Below are positions 34,376-45,866 of a DNA stretch of 60,000 bases, piece after piece. The first letter of the stretch is position 1. Each line of letters starts with the position of its first letter. Both the position numbers and the translations under genes were made by a program. This DNA comes from Apostichopus japonicus (Eukaryota > Echinodermata > Holothuroidea > Aspidochirotida > Stichopodidae). Under the pieces are notes generated by a model. It did no database searches, was not told where the DNA came from, and saw only the letters and a list, made by a program, of their open reading frames with translations. The DNA lies in the NCBI RefSeq assembly GCF_037975245.1, contig NC_092582.1, forward strand, positions 5,374,001 to 5,434,000. Direction: 5' to 3'.

Positions 34376-34731
34376 GCTTGGGCTGAGCGACGGTGTACTG
34401 TGTGTATTTTTGTGTACTGGAGGACCGGCCATTTCTCATTTAATTTTACAAGACAGCCTGATCCGAATTATTAGATCTGAGGTGAGTGTTTTACAACACC
34501 ATTGTTGAATCTCTGATTTAGAGAACGTTAGCTCTAAAATGGTGATCCCGACGTGATTAGTTCGTTCCGTTGTAAATTATTTTTATCTTGTGTAGACAGC
34601 TATTTTCATTACGATATGTAATTCAGCGGTTGTTAACGGTGGCCAGTAGGCCTATAGCATTATCAGCCAACTAGACCTGTTGGCAGGTCATTTCGTGTAT
34701 TACTCGCGACAGCCAATCCTTACGGTTTACA

Positions 34732-35360
34732 TTGACCGAGCCTTTACAGTTGCAGAGCAATCGCGGTTGGTGTATTATTTGTCTTCATTATAAACTATTC
34801 ATAGATAAGTCTCCTTGTTCGTTTTCCGATAAACATTTCTCGTATTGTATCACCACGCATTTGTTTTCTGTAGCTGATTCAAGGACATATTCTTTCGATC
34901 GCTATCGTAGGCCTGAAGGACATGTACTTATCATAGACTTTGTAATTAGAAGAGGAGCCACTGTTGCAGACTTGCTTCCGTATACCATAGATAAGCTACG
35001 TCGCTATCCTACCAACGACTGGGTCATTCTTCACGTTGCTGCAGGCATTAACGACCTTACGGAATTCGCCAGCAATTCTTCAGGTCAGAGAGTTCTCCGT
35101 TGATCTCCAGTTACTGCTCCTCGGCTAATCTCACGTCTCCAACATTTTAAGGACACTGTTCAACGAGAGCACCCACGCATTATTATTGCCTTTATTACTC
35201 AGCCTCCTTTGTTTAGTTCCAGGAAAGTAGGCAGCTGTTTTCGCCAATACTCACTACTGAACAACTCAAGGCCTGTCGACATGATCTCGACAATCAGTCA
35301 ACCTATTCATTCGTCGTTTCAATCATCAACCGCAAGACAATTTCAACATTTGTAAATATG
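34732..35360 (+). pseudogene. SGNH-hydrolase-like ORF in the 4.4-kb element, degraded
   Basis: The frame carries HVLIIDFVIRRGATVADLL followed by WVILHVAAGINDLTEF, then, past a stop at 35101, continues in frame with RLISRLQHFKDTVQREHP and IIIAFITQPPL. The layout (a DS-like block I, then GIND as a GxND block III) resembles SGNH hydrolases/esterases, some of which are found in retroelements. The expected nucleophile Ser (GDS) reads IDF here, so it would be inactive. The assignment is by motif resemblance only. Confidence 0.35.
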
Positions 35361-36660
35361 TATTTGTCATGTTTAAACCGATTTTTGTAGATTAAAGGGG
35401 GCATTCATTCAAACTGTAGTTCACTTTTCTGATAGAGCATTGAAAATCATATCGGTAGCACTATTTCCAACTGCATAGCATGTTCATTTACCTAGATATG
35501 ACTGTTGCAGTATGTTATTCAATAGGAGAAGAAAGGCAACACCATATTTTTCATGTGTTTATATAAATATGAATAACAATATAAAACATAGGAATTGCTA
35601 CAAAACTAAGGAACTGATGTCATCAAATATTGGAATTGCCGATCTATTTTATTTCTTTAGGAATTTTCAAATGCTCATAGGCTAACTCTGTAGCCGGACA
35701 TGCTATAGGGGATGAATAGCTACTGGCATGATTTTCAAAGCTCTATAACATACATATATCACATTTTGAGTACACTTGCCCTTTAATGTGAATACTTATG
35801 CTTAGTAATAAACCATTCCATTCTTTTTCATTGTGTCGTATCTACATTAAATGATAATACACCTTAATTCTTACTCATCAATGTTCAGTATTCTAGAGTA
35901 CATCCATCCATTTACTGTAATTAATATTTTTCATTACCTATGCACTTTATCTTGTCATAAAACATTGAAGATGTTTATTCTCACATTACCAGAAAAGATA
36001 AAAGTTCAGTTTTCTGTCACGATTTTGAATGAGTTCATGTTTCTATGATTCCTTTTGATCCAGAGGATGATCTAGCATACATACTGTTGGCCTTTTTTGC
36101 AATGCAAAATTTTGTGCAATCGTTAACATTTGCAGGGTGTGCCTGGATATTCTATTCTTTCTCCAAATGCCAAAATGTTCCCTCCAATTAGGATGCATAT
36201 AGTTTCAGTTCTGAGAGTTTTATATTTTTTCTTTAAAATAAAATATAATTATGTAGTTTTATGAATTATTTTTTAGTTTTCATTGTTGTCTTCCCCAGAA
36301 ATATATCTCAATGAATGTAGACATGAATACTTTTCTTTTCATTTGGATTTGTTCTGAGGCAATTAATCTCTGCTGTACCACGACAGTACATGAACGGTTC
36401 AAGTATTATTGACCCCCATTCAACAAGCTGCTATAATATGTGGGACACAAGTGCAACCAAGCTATATCAGGCTCTTCTCTCGTCCTGTGGGTGATAGAGG
36501 CGACTACACTTTCACGCTGAGACAAACGTGGAACTTTTACAAACACTTCCAGCATGCTCCCAGGACTGTTATTTTACGTCCCCATCCCATGGTCGTGATT
36601 GAAACTTGGCCTTCAGCCACTTTCCTGAATGCTGAGAGGTGGTGAACCTGTAGATAACTG
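35104..36660. other. interior of the 4.4-kb element, mostly noncoding
   Basis: AT-rich with one 78-residue frame (36409-36645) of unknown nature. No transposase motif seen. Confidence 0.35.
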
Positions 36661-36669
36661 AACTATTTT

Positions 36670-37060
36670 AAGGGCCACAGTGAACCAGCTGGGCTTAAAA
36701 TTTGGGCCACACAGTTGGGCCCAGTGTGGGTTTCACTTGGGTCAAGCTCAGCCAACTGGGCACGAAATGGGTCCCATTTGGCCCCATGCAGTTAGCCTGA
36801 TCGAGCACAGTATGGGTTCTGTGTGGGCCAAAACGATTCGGGCCAAGAATGGGTCCCAGGTGGGCCCCAGACAGCTGGCCCGGCTGGTCCCCGTATGGGA
36901 TTGGTTTGGGCCCCAATCAGTCTGGCCCAACTGGGACCAGTTTGGGCCTCTCGTGGGCCCCAATCTGTTTGGCCCAATTGGACCTTGTGTGAAACGGAAT
37001 GACAAATCTTCCCAATTGGCAGCCTGATTGGGCCCCATTTGGGGCCCACTTATGATTGCT
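36670..37060. repeat. GGGCC-rich right arm of 4.4-kb element
   Basis: Roughly twenty-odd GGGCC/GGCCC words at irregular spacing of about 15-25 bp. Because the words are near-palindromic, open frames occur on both strands with recurrent Gly-Pro and Trp residues (for example 36680-37027 plus and 36748-37074 minus). These are not genes. Confidence 0.75.
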
Positions 37061-37070
37061 GGCTGGGATC

Positions 37071-37754
37071 TCAAGGATGCATATTACATGGTACCAATCA
37101 GCTTTTCTAGTAGAAAATTTCTACGCTTTGTCCATAAAAACTTGTTTTTCAGTACACATGTCTGCCAAACGGCCTGGCTTCGGCTCCCAGAGTATTTACA
37201 AAGTTACTTAAGCCAGTTCTTTCACACTTGCGAAAACTAGGCTATTCATGCCTCAGTTACATTTATGATATCTGCCTCCAGGGCAGAACAAAACAAGAGT
37301 GTACAAAAGTTGTGACCGTCGCTTTGGATTTGTTCCAAAAATTGGGGTTTATAGTTCACGTAGTAAAATCGGTCCTTGAACCTAGCCTTACTCTGATATT
37401 TTGGGGTTTTATATTGGATTCAGAACATCTGGTTCTGAGGCCGAAGCAGGCAAGAATTCAAGCAGTTTTGAAAGAGTTCCACGCTCTCAAGAAATGTTTT
37501 AAAACAGTAAAAGAACTGACAAGGGTCATTGGCATAATAGTAGCGCTGTTTCCAGGTGTTCGATGTGGGACCTTGTTAAATAGGGATTTGGAAATAGTTA
37601 AAATTGAGGCCCTGAAGGCTAACAAAGGGGATTTTGATGCGAAAATCACCTTATCAAATGAAGCCCATCTTGAATTAGACTGTTGGGTAAAGAATCTGCC
37701 CACGTCTTTTAATTTCATCGACGAAAATCCACCTGATATTGTTATAGAAACAGA
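37071..37754 (+). pseudogene. DIRS-type RT, C-terminal part
   Basis: Continues the RT frame: LKDAYYMVPI, then (after a frameshift) CLPNGLASAPRVFTKLLKPV, the catalytic box as YIYDI (about 37264, normally YIDD), and WGFILDSEHLVLRPKQARIQ. The end IVIETD at about 37740-37754 is the start of the RNase H domain. The Asp-to-Tyr change in the catalytic box means this RT cannot be active. Confidence 0.9.
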
Positions 37755-37756
37755 TA

Positions 37757-38505
37757 ATAATAAATGAACTTATAAAGCGCTAAAATCTACGAAGTATTCA
37801 ATAGCGCTGTACAACCCTAATAGAACACCAACTTGAAAAAAATGAGGCTTCAAGCAAGACTTGAACTGACTGAGAGTGGGAGAACTCCGCACAGATATGG
37901 GCAGACCATTCCAGAGCTTGGGCCCGGCTGATGGAAAGGCACGGTCGCCACAGGTTTTCAGTTTAGTTCTGGGAACAGTGAGAGTGAATGTATTGCTAGA
38001 ACGCAAGGTAAAACGAGTATTGACCTGGAAGGACAGATCGTCTGACAAATAGGCGGGTGCCATTCTATGAATGCACTTATACACCAGGAGCAGTACTTTG
38101 AACCTAATTCTGAATTCAACAGGCAACCAGTGCAAAGAATGGAGGATACTCAACGATGGTGTGATAAAGTCATAGCAGTCTACAACAAGCCTGGCTGCGC
38201 TGTTCTGCAGACGTTGCAGTCTCTGAATCAGTCTGGAATACCATGGAGCAAACTATTGCAATAATCCAAATGGCTATGAATGAATGAATGAATGAACCAA
38301 TGTGCTCATAGTTCTAGAAGACATATGTTTCATAATCTTCTATAAATTAAAACTATAATAGAAACCAGTCTTGCAAACTTTACCGATATGTTTATCTATT
38401 TTCATGTGTTTGTCGAAAATAACCCCGAGGTTGCGGACTTGATCACAAGAAGCAATGAAAGCACCACCAACTTTGATAGACTTATTGACGACCTTTGTGA
38501 GCTGG
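37757..38505 (-). mobile_element. CR1/L2-like LINE 3' end inserted in DIRS
   Basis: The minus strand reads VRNLGVIFDKHMKIDKHI (about 38420), HLDYCNSLLHGIP (about 38270), LHSLHWLPVEFRIRFKVLLL, RSSNTFTLTVPRTKL, CGDRAFPSAGPKLWNGLP and FKSCLKPHFF (about 37840), then a short 3' tail ending in TTATTATTAT. That is a 5'-truncated CR1/L2-type LINE. Stops and frameshifts are present, and an ATTC tetranucleotide expansion (about 38276-38295) lies inside. It separates IVIETD from SLLGWGAYC of the DIRS RNase H. No TSD is evident. Confidence 0.88.
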
Positions 38506-39610
38506 ACTGGAGTGCCTCCCTTCTAGGATGGGGTGCTTACTGCCCCTCATTAGAATCCAAAGCCAGCGGGCAATGGAGCAGGGAAGAAAAACACATCCAT
38601 ATCAATGTGATGGAATTAACAGCAATAAAATTTGGACTTCAAACCCTATTGCAGAATACCAAATGTAAACATATCAGAATTACGACTGATAGCACCACGG
38701 CGGTCTCATATGTTAATGCAATGGGAGGAACCCACTCACTTCTTTGCAACCAAATTACTAAGAAGGCTTGGCTATGGGCTGTTAAACACCAAAACTGGCT
38801 TTCATGTGCTCACATACGAGGCAAAGTTAACATTCAAGCGGATAGCCTGTCCAGAACATTTCGAAACAATACCGATTGGATGCTGAACAAAAAGGGTTTC
38901 CAAAATATTTTCAAACTGTGGAAACAGCCAGTGATAGACTTATTTGCTTCCAGATTAAATAAGCAAATTGATAAACATGTTTCATGGAAACCAGACCCAA
39001 ATGCTCTATTTATTGATGCATTTACATTCAACTGGCATGACTATTTCTTTTACGCTTTTACCCCTTTCAGCCTTATTGGCCGAGTGCTCCAGAAAATCCG
39101 AAGCGATAAGGCGAAGGGAATCATCATTGTTCCTTGCTGGACCACCCAGCCCTGGTCAACCAAACTGTCCAGCATAATCATAGATACACCAAGATTTTTG
39201 CCAAAGCGAAAAAAGCCTGTTATCACTCCCAGCCGCCAAAGAACCAAACCCACATCCACTTCATCAAAAGCTTCAGCTCATGGCATGCCATTTGTCTGGC
39301 AATCCTTCAGACGTTGTGGAGTTTCAAACGAAACTGCCGCTGCACTTATGGCATCATGGAGACACACCACCAAACGGCAATATCATTCTCATCAGAGAAA
39401 GTGGCTGCAATTCTGCGTCAGTAACGAAGTTTACCTGCTTAACCCAACTGTTTATCAAGTGCTAGACTTTCTGACAAGCCTTTTTAAGGGAAACTTAGGG
39501 TATAGTACCATCAATACAGCAAGGGCAGCGTTAACAGCTTCACTGCACCCTTACCAAGAGGACACCACATCTCATCCTTTAATTTCAAGGTTCCTTAAAA
39601 GAGTACAGTA
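38506..39610 (+). pseudogene. DIRS-type RNase H and tyrosine recombinase, first part
   Basis: RNase H: SLLGWGAYC (about 38516), VMELTAIKFGL (about 38608), TTDSTTAVSYVNAMGG (about 38682) and HIRGKVNIQADSLSR (about 38812). A linker follows with LWKQPVIDLFASRLNKQ (about 38918), and then the N-terminal part of a tyrosine recombinase (TKRQYHSHQRKWLQFC at about 39370; INTARAALTASLHP at about 39510; RFLKRVQ at about 39588). DIRS elements integrate with this recombinase in place of a DDE integrase. The frame is open to the 39611 insertion. Confidence 0.9.
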
Positions 39611-40804
39611 TAGTAAGACGGGGTAAAAAAAACCGTTTCCTTAAAGTTTAACATAAAACTCGTTAGGTAGATGCTTAGGTAGATATTTTAGCATTGTCAG
39701 TTGACAAGTGGGAATACCTTCCTAAATAGCCATAATAAAAATTTCAATCACAATGAGTAAAGGAGAAATTCCAGAAAAGGGGTGGTTTTTTTACCCCGGC
39801 TGTTAGTCATTTTTGGGGTAAAAAAAGGCCCTGCTGGGGTAAAAAAAGTCCACACTGTTAAAACAACATACTACCAAAGAAAATGTGCAAAACCACCAGA
39901 AATATTTTCAGCACACTTTAGAAAAGCTTTATTTGGGCATTTTCAATCGAGTTCTGCATGAATTAACCTATTGCCAAACGATAAACTCCGGGAAACAAAC
40001 CCCACCTTCCGAGACTAAGCAAGATTCCATCAAGACTGTTTAATACCCCCTAAAACATTATTGACCATGTTTTATGAGTTTTATTCTATATATTAGTATC
40101 ACATTCAGCTGTGGGGTTGGGACTTAGGGTAGAGAATAATTTAGGACTCTAAAAATAACAAGATAACCATATACAGCAGACATATATTGTGTTAGGCTAT
40201 AACACTAGGCTAACATAGCAATATCTTAGGTTAAGAACAGGCAACAGTTAGTTATAAAAATGTAAATTATTATATTGGTAGAAATTAGAGGAGCATAGAT
40301 GTACTCCCTGTGTCAATCATATAGCAGTTCTAACATTCTGTGATAAATATAAACCATTTTGAGAGGAAAATAGGACTGGTCTTTTTTTACCCCAAACGGA
40401 CACTAAACCCTGGGGTAAAAAAAATCCACGTCATTCGAGAAAACTGGCAGATCGTGCGGGTAATTACATTACTGATTCATGTAGGTACACCTCTTGTTAT
40501 CATAACCAAGAAAAAAAAACCTCTATATCAGTTCTAATATTTTTTGCGTGATAAAGTTAAAGGACAGTGTTCAGAACCTAAATATTTGCTATTTTTAGAG
40601 TATGGGCAAAATAGGCGCTAAAAGTATCGGTACGCCGATAGAAAAGAATAGTAACAATCAATAAAGTATGTCAGAATTGACTTGGGCACCATGGTTTTCA
40701 CATACACCATACAAAAATGTGTTTCCATTTCTCACGACTTGTAGTGGGGGTGGGTTTGTTTTTACCCCAACTACCCTGTGGTTTTTTTTTACCCCGTTTT
40801 ACTA
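39611..40804. mobile_element. 1194-bp TA-flanked TIR element in the recombinase ORF
   Basis: The left tip TAGTAAGACGGGGTAAAA and the right tip (reversed) TAGTAAAACGGGGTAAAA are inverted repeats. TA lies on each side (39609-39610 and 40805-40806). Removing it restores the recombinase frame (RVQ|YMN). GGGGTAAAAAAA or its complement occurs about eight times, at both tips and inside (39786, 39815, 39836, 40382, 40412, 40759). No transposase. Tc1/mariner-type target, but the family is not assigned. Confidence 0.9.
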
Positions 40805-41345
40805 TATATGAACTTAGGCCCACATCCACCAGACACAAGGAAATTTGGGACGCTTCACTCGTACTGAACCACTAACGTGGTTGGCACCCACTTCATATAT
40901 TGTCTCTCAAACAAGTCTCACATAAACTTGTTATGTTATTGGCCTTTACCACGGCCCAACGTTTACAAACGCTCTACATGATGGATCTACAGAACCTTCA
41001 TATGGGAACAAATCGTGCAGAATTCCCGTTTCAGTCTCTTGTGAAACAGCAAAACCTGGCTCTAAGCAATTGAAGTGTGTATTACACGGCTATCCAGCTG
41101 ACACCAGACTTGATGTACTGGTACTTTTTCAGCACTATATAGGTCTCACAAAAACCTTTAAGGGGAATGGAGGCCAAATTGTTCATCAGTTATGTCTCCC
41201 CCCCCCCCCCCCACAGACATGTAGCAACAGATACGATAGAAAGGTGGCTAAAGGATGTTATGTTCCAAATCTGGAATATGCACAGTACGCCGGCAGCTGC
41301 AGTTTCTCTGGCGCACCACAAAGGAGTTCCTTTGACTTCTCCCGT
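40805..41345 (+). pseudogene. DIRS-type tyrosine recombinase, C-terminal part
   Basis: After a one-base shift it reads EIWDASLVLNH, then LKQVSHKLVMLLAFTTAQR (about 40905; the catalytic Arg lies in AQRLQTL), then KLFISYV, TDTIERWLKDVM and MHSTPAAAV (about 41278). The conserved recombinase motif HxxRAAS is here HSTPAA, so the second catalytic Arg is lost. Stops near 40865 and 41070 also break the frame. A C homopolymer (41198-41211) lies in the coding region. Confidence 0.88.
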
Positions 41346-41418
41346 ATTTCTGTTGTTGTGTATGTTATATGCATTTTATAGCTTTAGGAAAGCTTCCAAT
41401 ATTTTGACAGTGAAATAA

Positions 41419-42060
41419 AAATATACAACGTGTCAGCTATAATTATGAACAATCTAATTGTTAAAAGTAAGCACACAAACTTGAACTGGCATTGCCATCA
41501 CATAACTTGAACCTTAATACAGGTGAATAACACAAACCAGCAAAGAGTACCAATTCTGCGAACAACATAATAACGGAGTCTATGAGTAAATCGTAAACAC
41601 GTAAGAATCTAACACTACAATGAGTTGGCCCCAGCCGTACACTATTCATACAAACAATTATCTCCCTCAGTTACACGAACACCTGGCATACAAATTAAAG
41701 GCCAGATGTGATAATTACCGATTGTAGCTACTCCTTACTTGCAAAACAGCAATCTACCTCTCTCACTAAGGAATAATATCTCAAATTCTTCTTTGACAGT
41801 ATACTCTAGTGTCATCAAATAGTAATGGAGCAAATCGCATACCACTCGTTGGCAGCGTACCTACATCTTAACATTTAAATGGTGGCGCTCTTCTAAATTA
41901 CATTTCGCCGCAATTTTACAGAAACCAGAATGCAAAATGCATTGAGGTTTCGATGACTTCAATGCACTAGACTTCTGCTTGTTAGTAAAACCAGAACTAA
42001 CTGTTACAATAACACTATGGCATGATAACACAGGTCAGTCTACTGTACATGGTTTTACAC
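41419..42060. other. noncoding DNA ending in shared repeat terminus
   Basis: Nothing coding. 41930-42060, reversed, matches 9115-9262 and includes the AATGC/GCATT palindrome at 41929-41943. Confidence 0.5.
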
Positions 42061-42144
42061 ACCTCCATCAAAAACAATAGGGTTCTTGTACTCAATGTTA
42101 TGAACCCACAGACCAATTATTACAAAACCAAACCAAATCTTGAT

Positions 42145-43205
42145 CTTTAATAACTTCGCACATTAAGGTTGCAGAGGAGTCAACTTATGGACAATTTATA
42201 TGGAATATGCCCACGAAACTTCAAAGAATCAACTTGAAAGAAGCTAATACAGGTCACTGGAGGTCAACCTGATGTCAAAGGTCACCCACACAGGTCGATT
42301 ATTGTATTACAATAGCGTAACTCCCAACCTTGATTGACATTAGGTTCTCAAGTTATTGCAAAAATACTAGTTTTTGACCCCTAATTGACCTATGTTGACC
42401 TTGGATCACATGACTGATATATTTTTGGAAACAATCCTTTATCCCATTCACAACTAGTCAACAAATATCAACCATGTCGGACCCTGTCAATGTTAGTTTC
42501 ACAAGTTATTGCCAAAAGAACACATTTTGACGTATAATTGACCTTTGGTGACCTTGGATCACATCACGGTTACATTAGAAAACTTTCCCCTACTTCATTC
42601 ACAACTTGTCCCAATATATCAGCCATGTCAGACTTTGTGACTAGAAGTTGTTGCAAAACGTAGCATAATTGACCTTTTGACCTGGCGGTCATGTAGTTTG
42701 ACACGCTGATTCCAAAAAGCAGCATGACAAGTCTGTGCGACCATCCTAACTGTACTTATTAAAAAACTAAATATATGATCTCTGATAACTTCGCTCACGA
42801 AGGTCGCACAGGGGTCAACCATGGACCATTTTGATCTGAAGGTACCTTTGAGGTCCGATTATGGCCACGAAAATGCAAATAACCCCAAAAACTGATAAAT
42901 GTCACCGGAGGTCAACCTGAGGTCAAATGTCATCTAGATGCGGGTCGACTTCTGGATGACAATCGCGTAACTCCCAACCTTGACGGACATTTTGTTCCCA
43001 AGTTTCTGCAAAAATACTAGTTTTTGACCCCTGAATGACCTTGTTGACTTTGGATTACATGACCGTTATGTTTTGAAACGATCCCTTACCCCATTCACAA
43101 CAACTCCCAAAATATCAACCATGTCGGACCAAGTCAATAGGAGTTATTTCTTGTTTTAATATTTTGATTTTGGGCCTCAAACTGACCTTTGGTGACCTTG
43201 ACATG
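42145..43205. repeat. degenerate higher-order tandem repeat
   Basis: Subunits of about 150-160 bp (gttattgcaaaaatactagtttttgacccc; cattcacaac; accatgtcggacc) are arranged so that a longer unit recurs about 633 bp apart (ataacttcgc at 42150 and 42786; aactcccaaccttga at 42311 and 42970). AGGTCA/TGACCT words are frequent. Confidence 0.7.
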
Positions 43206-43499
43206 CACCAAAGGGAGGGAGGGAGGGTTAGCAGTTCTAACTCCACACTGCTACATAACCAGACAATGGCGCCATACATAAATGCGACTTATGTATGCGC
43301 GGGAGTGGCACAATAAAAATGGTACGAATCAGAATACCCGCACATGGCTCTGATAAGAATGGAATCATATTAATTCTTGTAAATACTAAAACGTGATTGG
43401 CTGCACACGGTGCTTAGCAACAAATAACCAAAGGCAGAACTTCTGTCTTGATACTTTATATCAAGTTTTATTCTATATCCTCTCTTTGCCCCTCTACAG

Positions 43500-44345
43500 T
43501 TGATCGACTACCTCTCCACTTCCACCTGTTGGTTTCTTTCTTCTCTCCGTCCCTTGTCTACTAATCATCTTACATCTTTCTCTTTTCGTGGATGCCTCCT
43601 AAGAACAGGGTCCCTGTTTTAGAAGCCTACACACAAGTCGTCGGCTCTGAGACTAACCAGTCAAACTCCCAGAACACACGGCAACCTTCGAAGATATGAC
43701 AACAAGCTCCCTCTGGTTGTTACTTACCACCCAAATCTTCCTCCTCTTCAGCAAATCACCACTAACAACCACATTATTCTCCTCACTTCAGATAGACTCC
43801 AACGAGCAGTCCCTGAAAAACCCACGTACCATCGCCTACACACGTCCACGAAACCTACGAGACCTTCTTGTGCGTGCTGCTGTTCCACCTCTAACCTTAC
43901 AACCATTCAGCATGGTATTTTCAAATGTGATCGTACTTCCAGATGCATAGTCTGCAGCCACCACATTATTGAATCCAATTCCATCACCAGCCACAGCTTG
44001 CTACTCACACACAAGACTAAGGGTCACATCACCTGCACTACTACTAACGTCATCTATCTGATCTCTTGTAGAGTTTGTGGCATCCAGTATGTTGGCGAAA
44101 CCAAAACCTTCACCAAGAAGTGTCACAGATCCACCGTTAACACCATGAAGACTGAGACCCCAGTTGGAGAACACTAGCTTCCCAACCATACCATTAATGA
44201 CATGTCCCTACAGGGGATTTAATCCTTTGGTAGCCGCCCTGACCTAGTACGAATCAGCAGAGAGTGACACTGTGGTTGCAACGCCTTTGCATCATTCAAC
44301 CTCATGGGCTCAACATTCAGGAAGGACATGACTATCTTTTCTTCT
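43500..44345 (+). pseudogene. Penelope-like element, RT deleted, GIY-YIG remnant
   Basis: This is the same element as 13640-15433, but about 1.2 kb covering the RT domain is gone: the sequence passes from the leader (about 43690) straight to the segment equivalent to 14784. The C-terminal endonuclease is readable in pieces: VIYLISC (about 44053) and YVGET (about 44090). This copy keeps Tyr where copy 1 has Phe. Small deletions and frameshifts follow. Confidence 0.88.
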
Positions 44346-44659
44346 GTTCCCCCTTTATCTCCCCTTGTCCCCACCCCCCGTCAATCCTCTTCTCATAGCT
44401 CTCTTCCATCCATTTTTCTCCTCACCTTTGTCTTTGTCATTCTTTAGTTTATTCCCTACCCCTTCCCTTAATCCTCTCTTTGTCTTTCTACCTGTTATCT
44501 CCTACCTCTTCTCTTCCTCTTTTGGTTTCTTTCTTTTTCTCTTATGCCCTTGTTTACTAATCCTCTTACATCCATCTCTTTGTGTTCACCATGTTCTTTA
44601 ACATGTCTGTATTCTGTGCGTGTTTTTGTCCCTTCTGTTACTATTACTTGTCATAATTA

Positions 44660-44699
44660 GCCTCTGGAGAATATCCTGCTAGGATCGAAACTTCAGGCC
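44660..44699 (+). ncRNA. hammerhead-like motif, degenerate
   Basis: Equivalent to 15757-15796. The core reads CTGGAGA, and GAAACTTC replaces GAAACGTC, breaking the self-complementary ACGT. Probably inactive. Confidence 0.5.
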
Positions 44700-44803
44700 A
44701 ACGTACTTTTACACATCTTTCTCTTTTGTGTGCACCCTGCTCATTAACCTGTCTGTATCCAGTGTGTGTATTTGTCCCTTCTGTTACTGTATCTTGTCTT
44801 TCA

Positions 44804-44843
44804 GCCTCTGAAGAAGACCCTGCTAGGATCGAAACGTCAGGCC
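44804..44843 (+). ncRNA. hammerhead-like ribozyme motif
   Basis: Equivalent to 15901-15940 and conserved: GCCT and AGGC for stem I, CTGAAGA core, GAAA box, ACGT and GTC cut site. Stem II here is GACCC/GGATC with a mismatch. The extra A after the core is also present. Confidence 0.65.
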
Positions 44844-45844
44844 CTCTTTCTTTTACACATTCAAGTTCTCTTACACAAGCTCTTTAGTGCATAAGCAGTT
44901 TGCTAACAGTTTTGTTTTATTTTCATATTTTATAATCTAAGAAACAAAACAAAAAAATTGAGTGGCACCGTGGTGCTTTATCTAGCTCTTCAGACTTTTA
45001 TGGTATTCACCTCTAAAAACTAGGCTAGTACGCTCCTTTACAGGCTACAAAAAGGCCGACGTCGGCGGCTCATCAGTGCAGCTAGCTGGCCTAAGTGTAT
45101 GTTAATGCCAATCCATTGTGTTTTAATTCTAATGACTCAACCAAAATATGTTCTTTTAACCGATTCATATGAACAACAGTTCACCCATTGATGACGTACA
45201 ACACTGACCTTTTACCTCACGTCACTGACAAGTGAGGCATTTCACCTCACGCCACTTACAAGTGAGGTATTTACAGGGGCCTAATTGGGGCCTAGTATGA
45301 TCACCGGGTATAGATACTGCAATCTCTCCATGATGTTTGTGAAGACGTTGCCACGAGTATGAAAATGGCTGCGGTTTGAAGCGTTTTTAGAAATAAAATG
45401 AGAGATCAGTACTTTTTTTTTCTTTATGAAGGAGGTTGATGTGGACCTGCCGTTGGAGACCGGACACCCATGTCGATGCAACTGGGGTGAATTCTCCTCC
45501 AGATAAGGAAAAATGAAAGAAAGTAAAAGAAAACCTCCGTCACATCACGTGCAATTTGCGGCACATTTTATACCATAAACTAGGTCTATTAAACACATGC
45601 AGGCTGTGCTTTAACTACTACAGTAGTGTTGAATTTAAGTGTGAGGTTGAAAGCGGGAAGGGTGGGGTGGGTGGGGGGGGGGTGATTTACACTGGATCCG
45701 CAGCTGGTGACTTCTATTGTAAAATGTTATGAAGTTTACCTACTATAAATTAGGATTTTAAAGTTTATCTTAATGCAAGGTTGTACTAATAAATACTCTT
45801 GAATTTAAAAGCATTCCGGCCCGCACTGATAGCAATGTTCCCCA

Positions 45845-45866
45845 TTGGATGGGTTAACCCATCCAA
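45845..45866. repeat. 22-bp palindrome
   Basis: The shortened counterpart of 17143-17178, with the same TTAA centre. Confidence 0.9.

Larger units (their letters stand above)
32629..37066. mobile_element. 4.4-kb TIR transposon, unclassified, inside DIRS RT
   Basis: The ends are CCAGCCAGCA and TGCTGGCTGG, flanked by GATC (32625-32628 and 37067-37070). Because GATC is palindromic, an AT target with longer tips is equally possible. Removing it joins SND to LKDAYY and restores the RT frame, so the boundaries are secure to a few bases. Both arms (32640-32930 and 36670-37060) are rich in GGCCCAA/TTGGGCC. The interior holds unassigned frames (33956-34375; 34732-35103; 36409-36645). No transposase was recognised. 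Confidence 0.85.

Noticed and set aside
34540-34556. LTR-retrotransposon primer-binding-site-like TGGTGATCCCGACGTGA
   Set aside because: No LTR pair, gag or pol was found around it, and the surrounding interval is already explained as the interior of the 4.4-kb TIR element. Worth a look only if relatives show an LTR here.
36680-37074. Gly-Pro-Trp-rich frames on both strands
   Set aside because: Produced by near-palindromic GGGCC words in a transposon arm.
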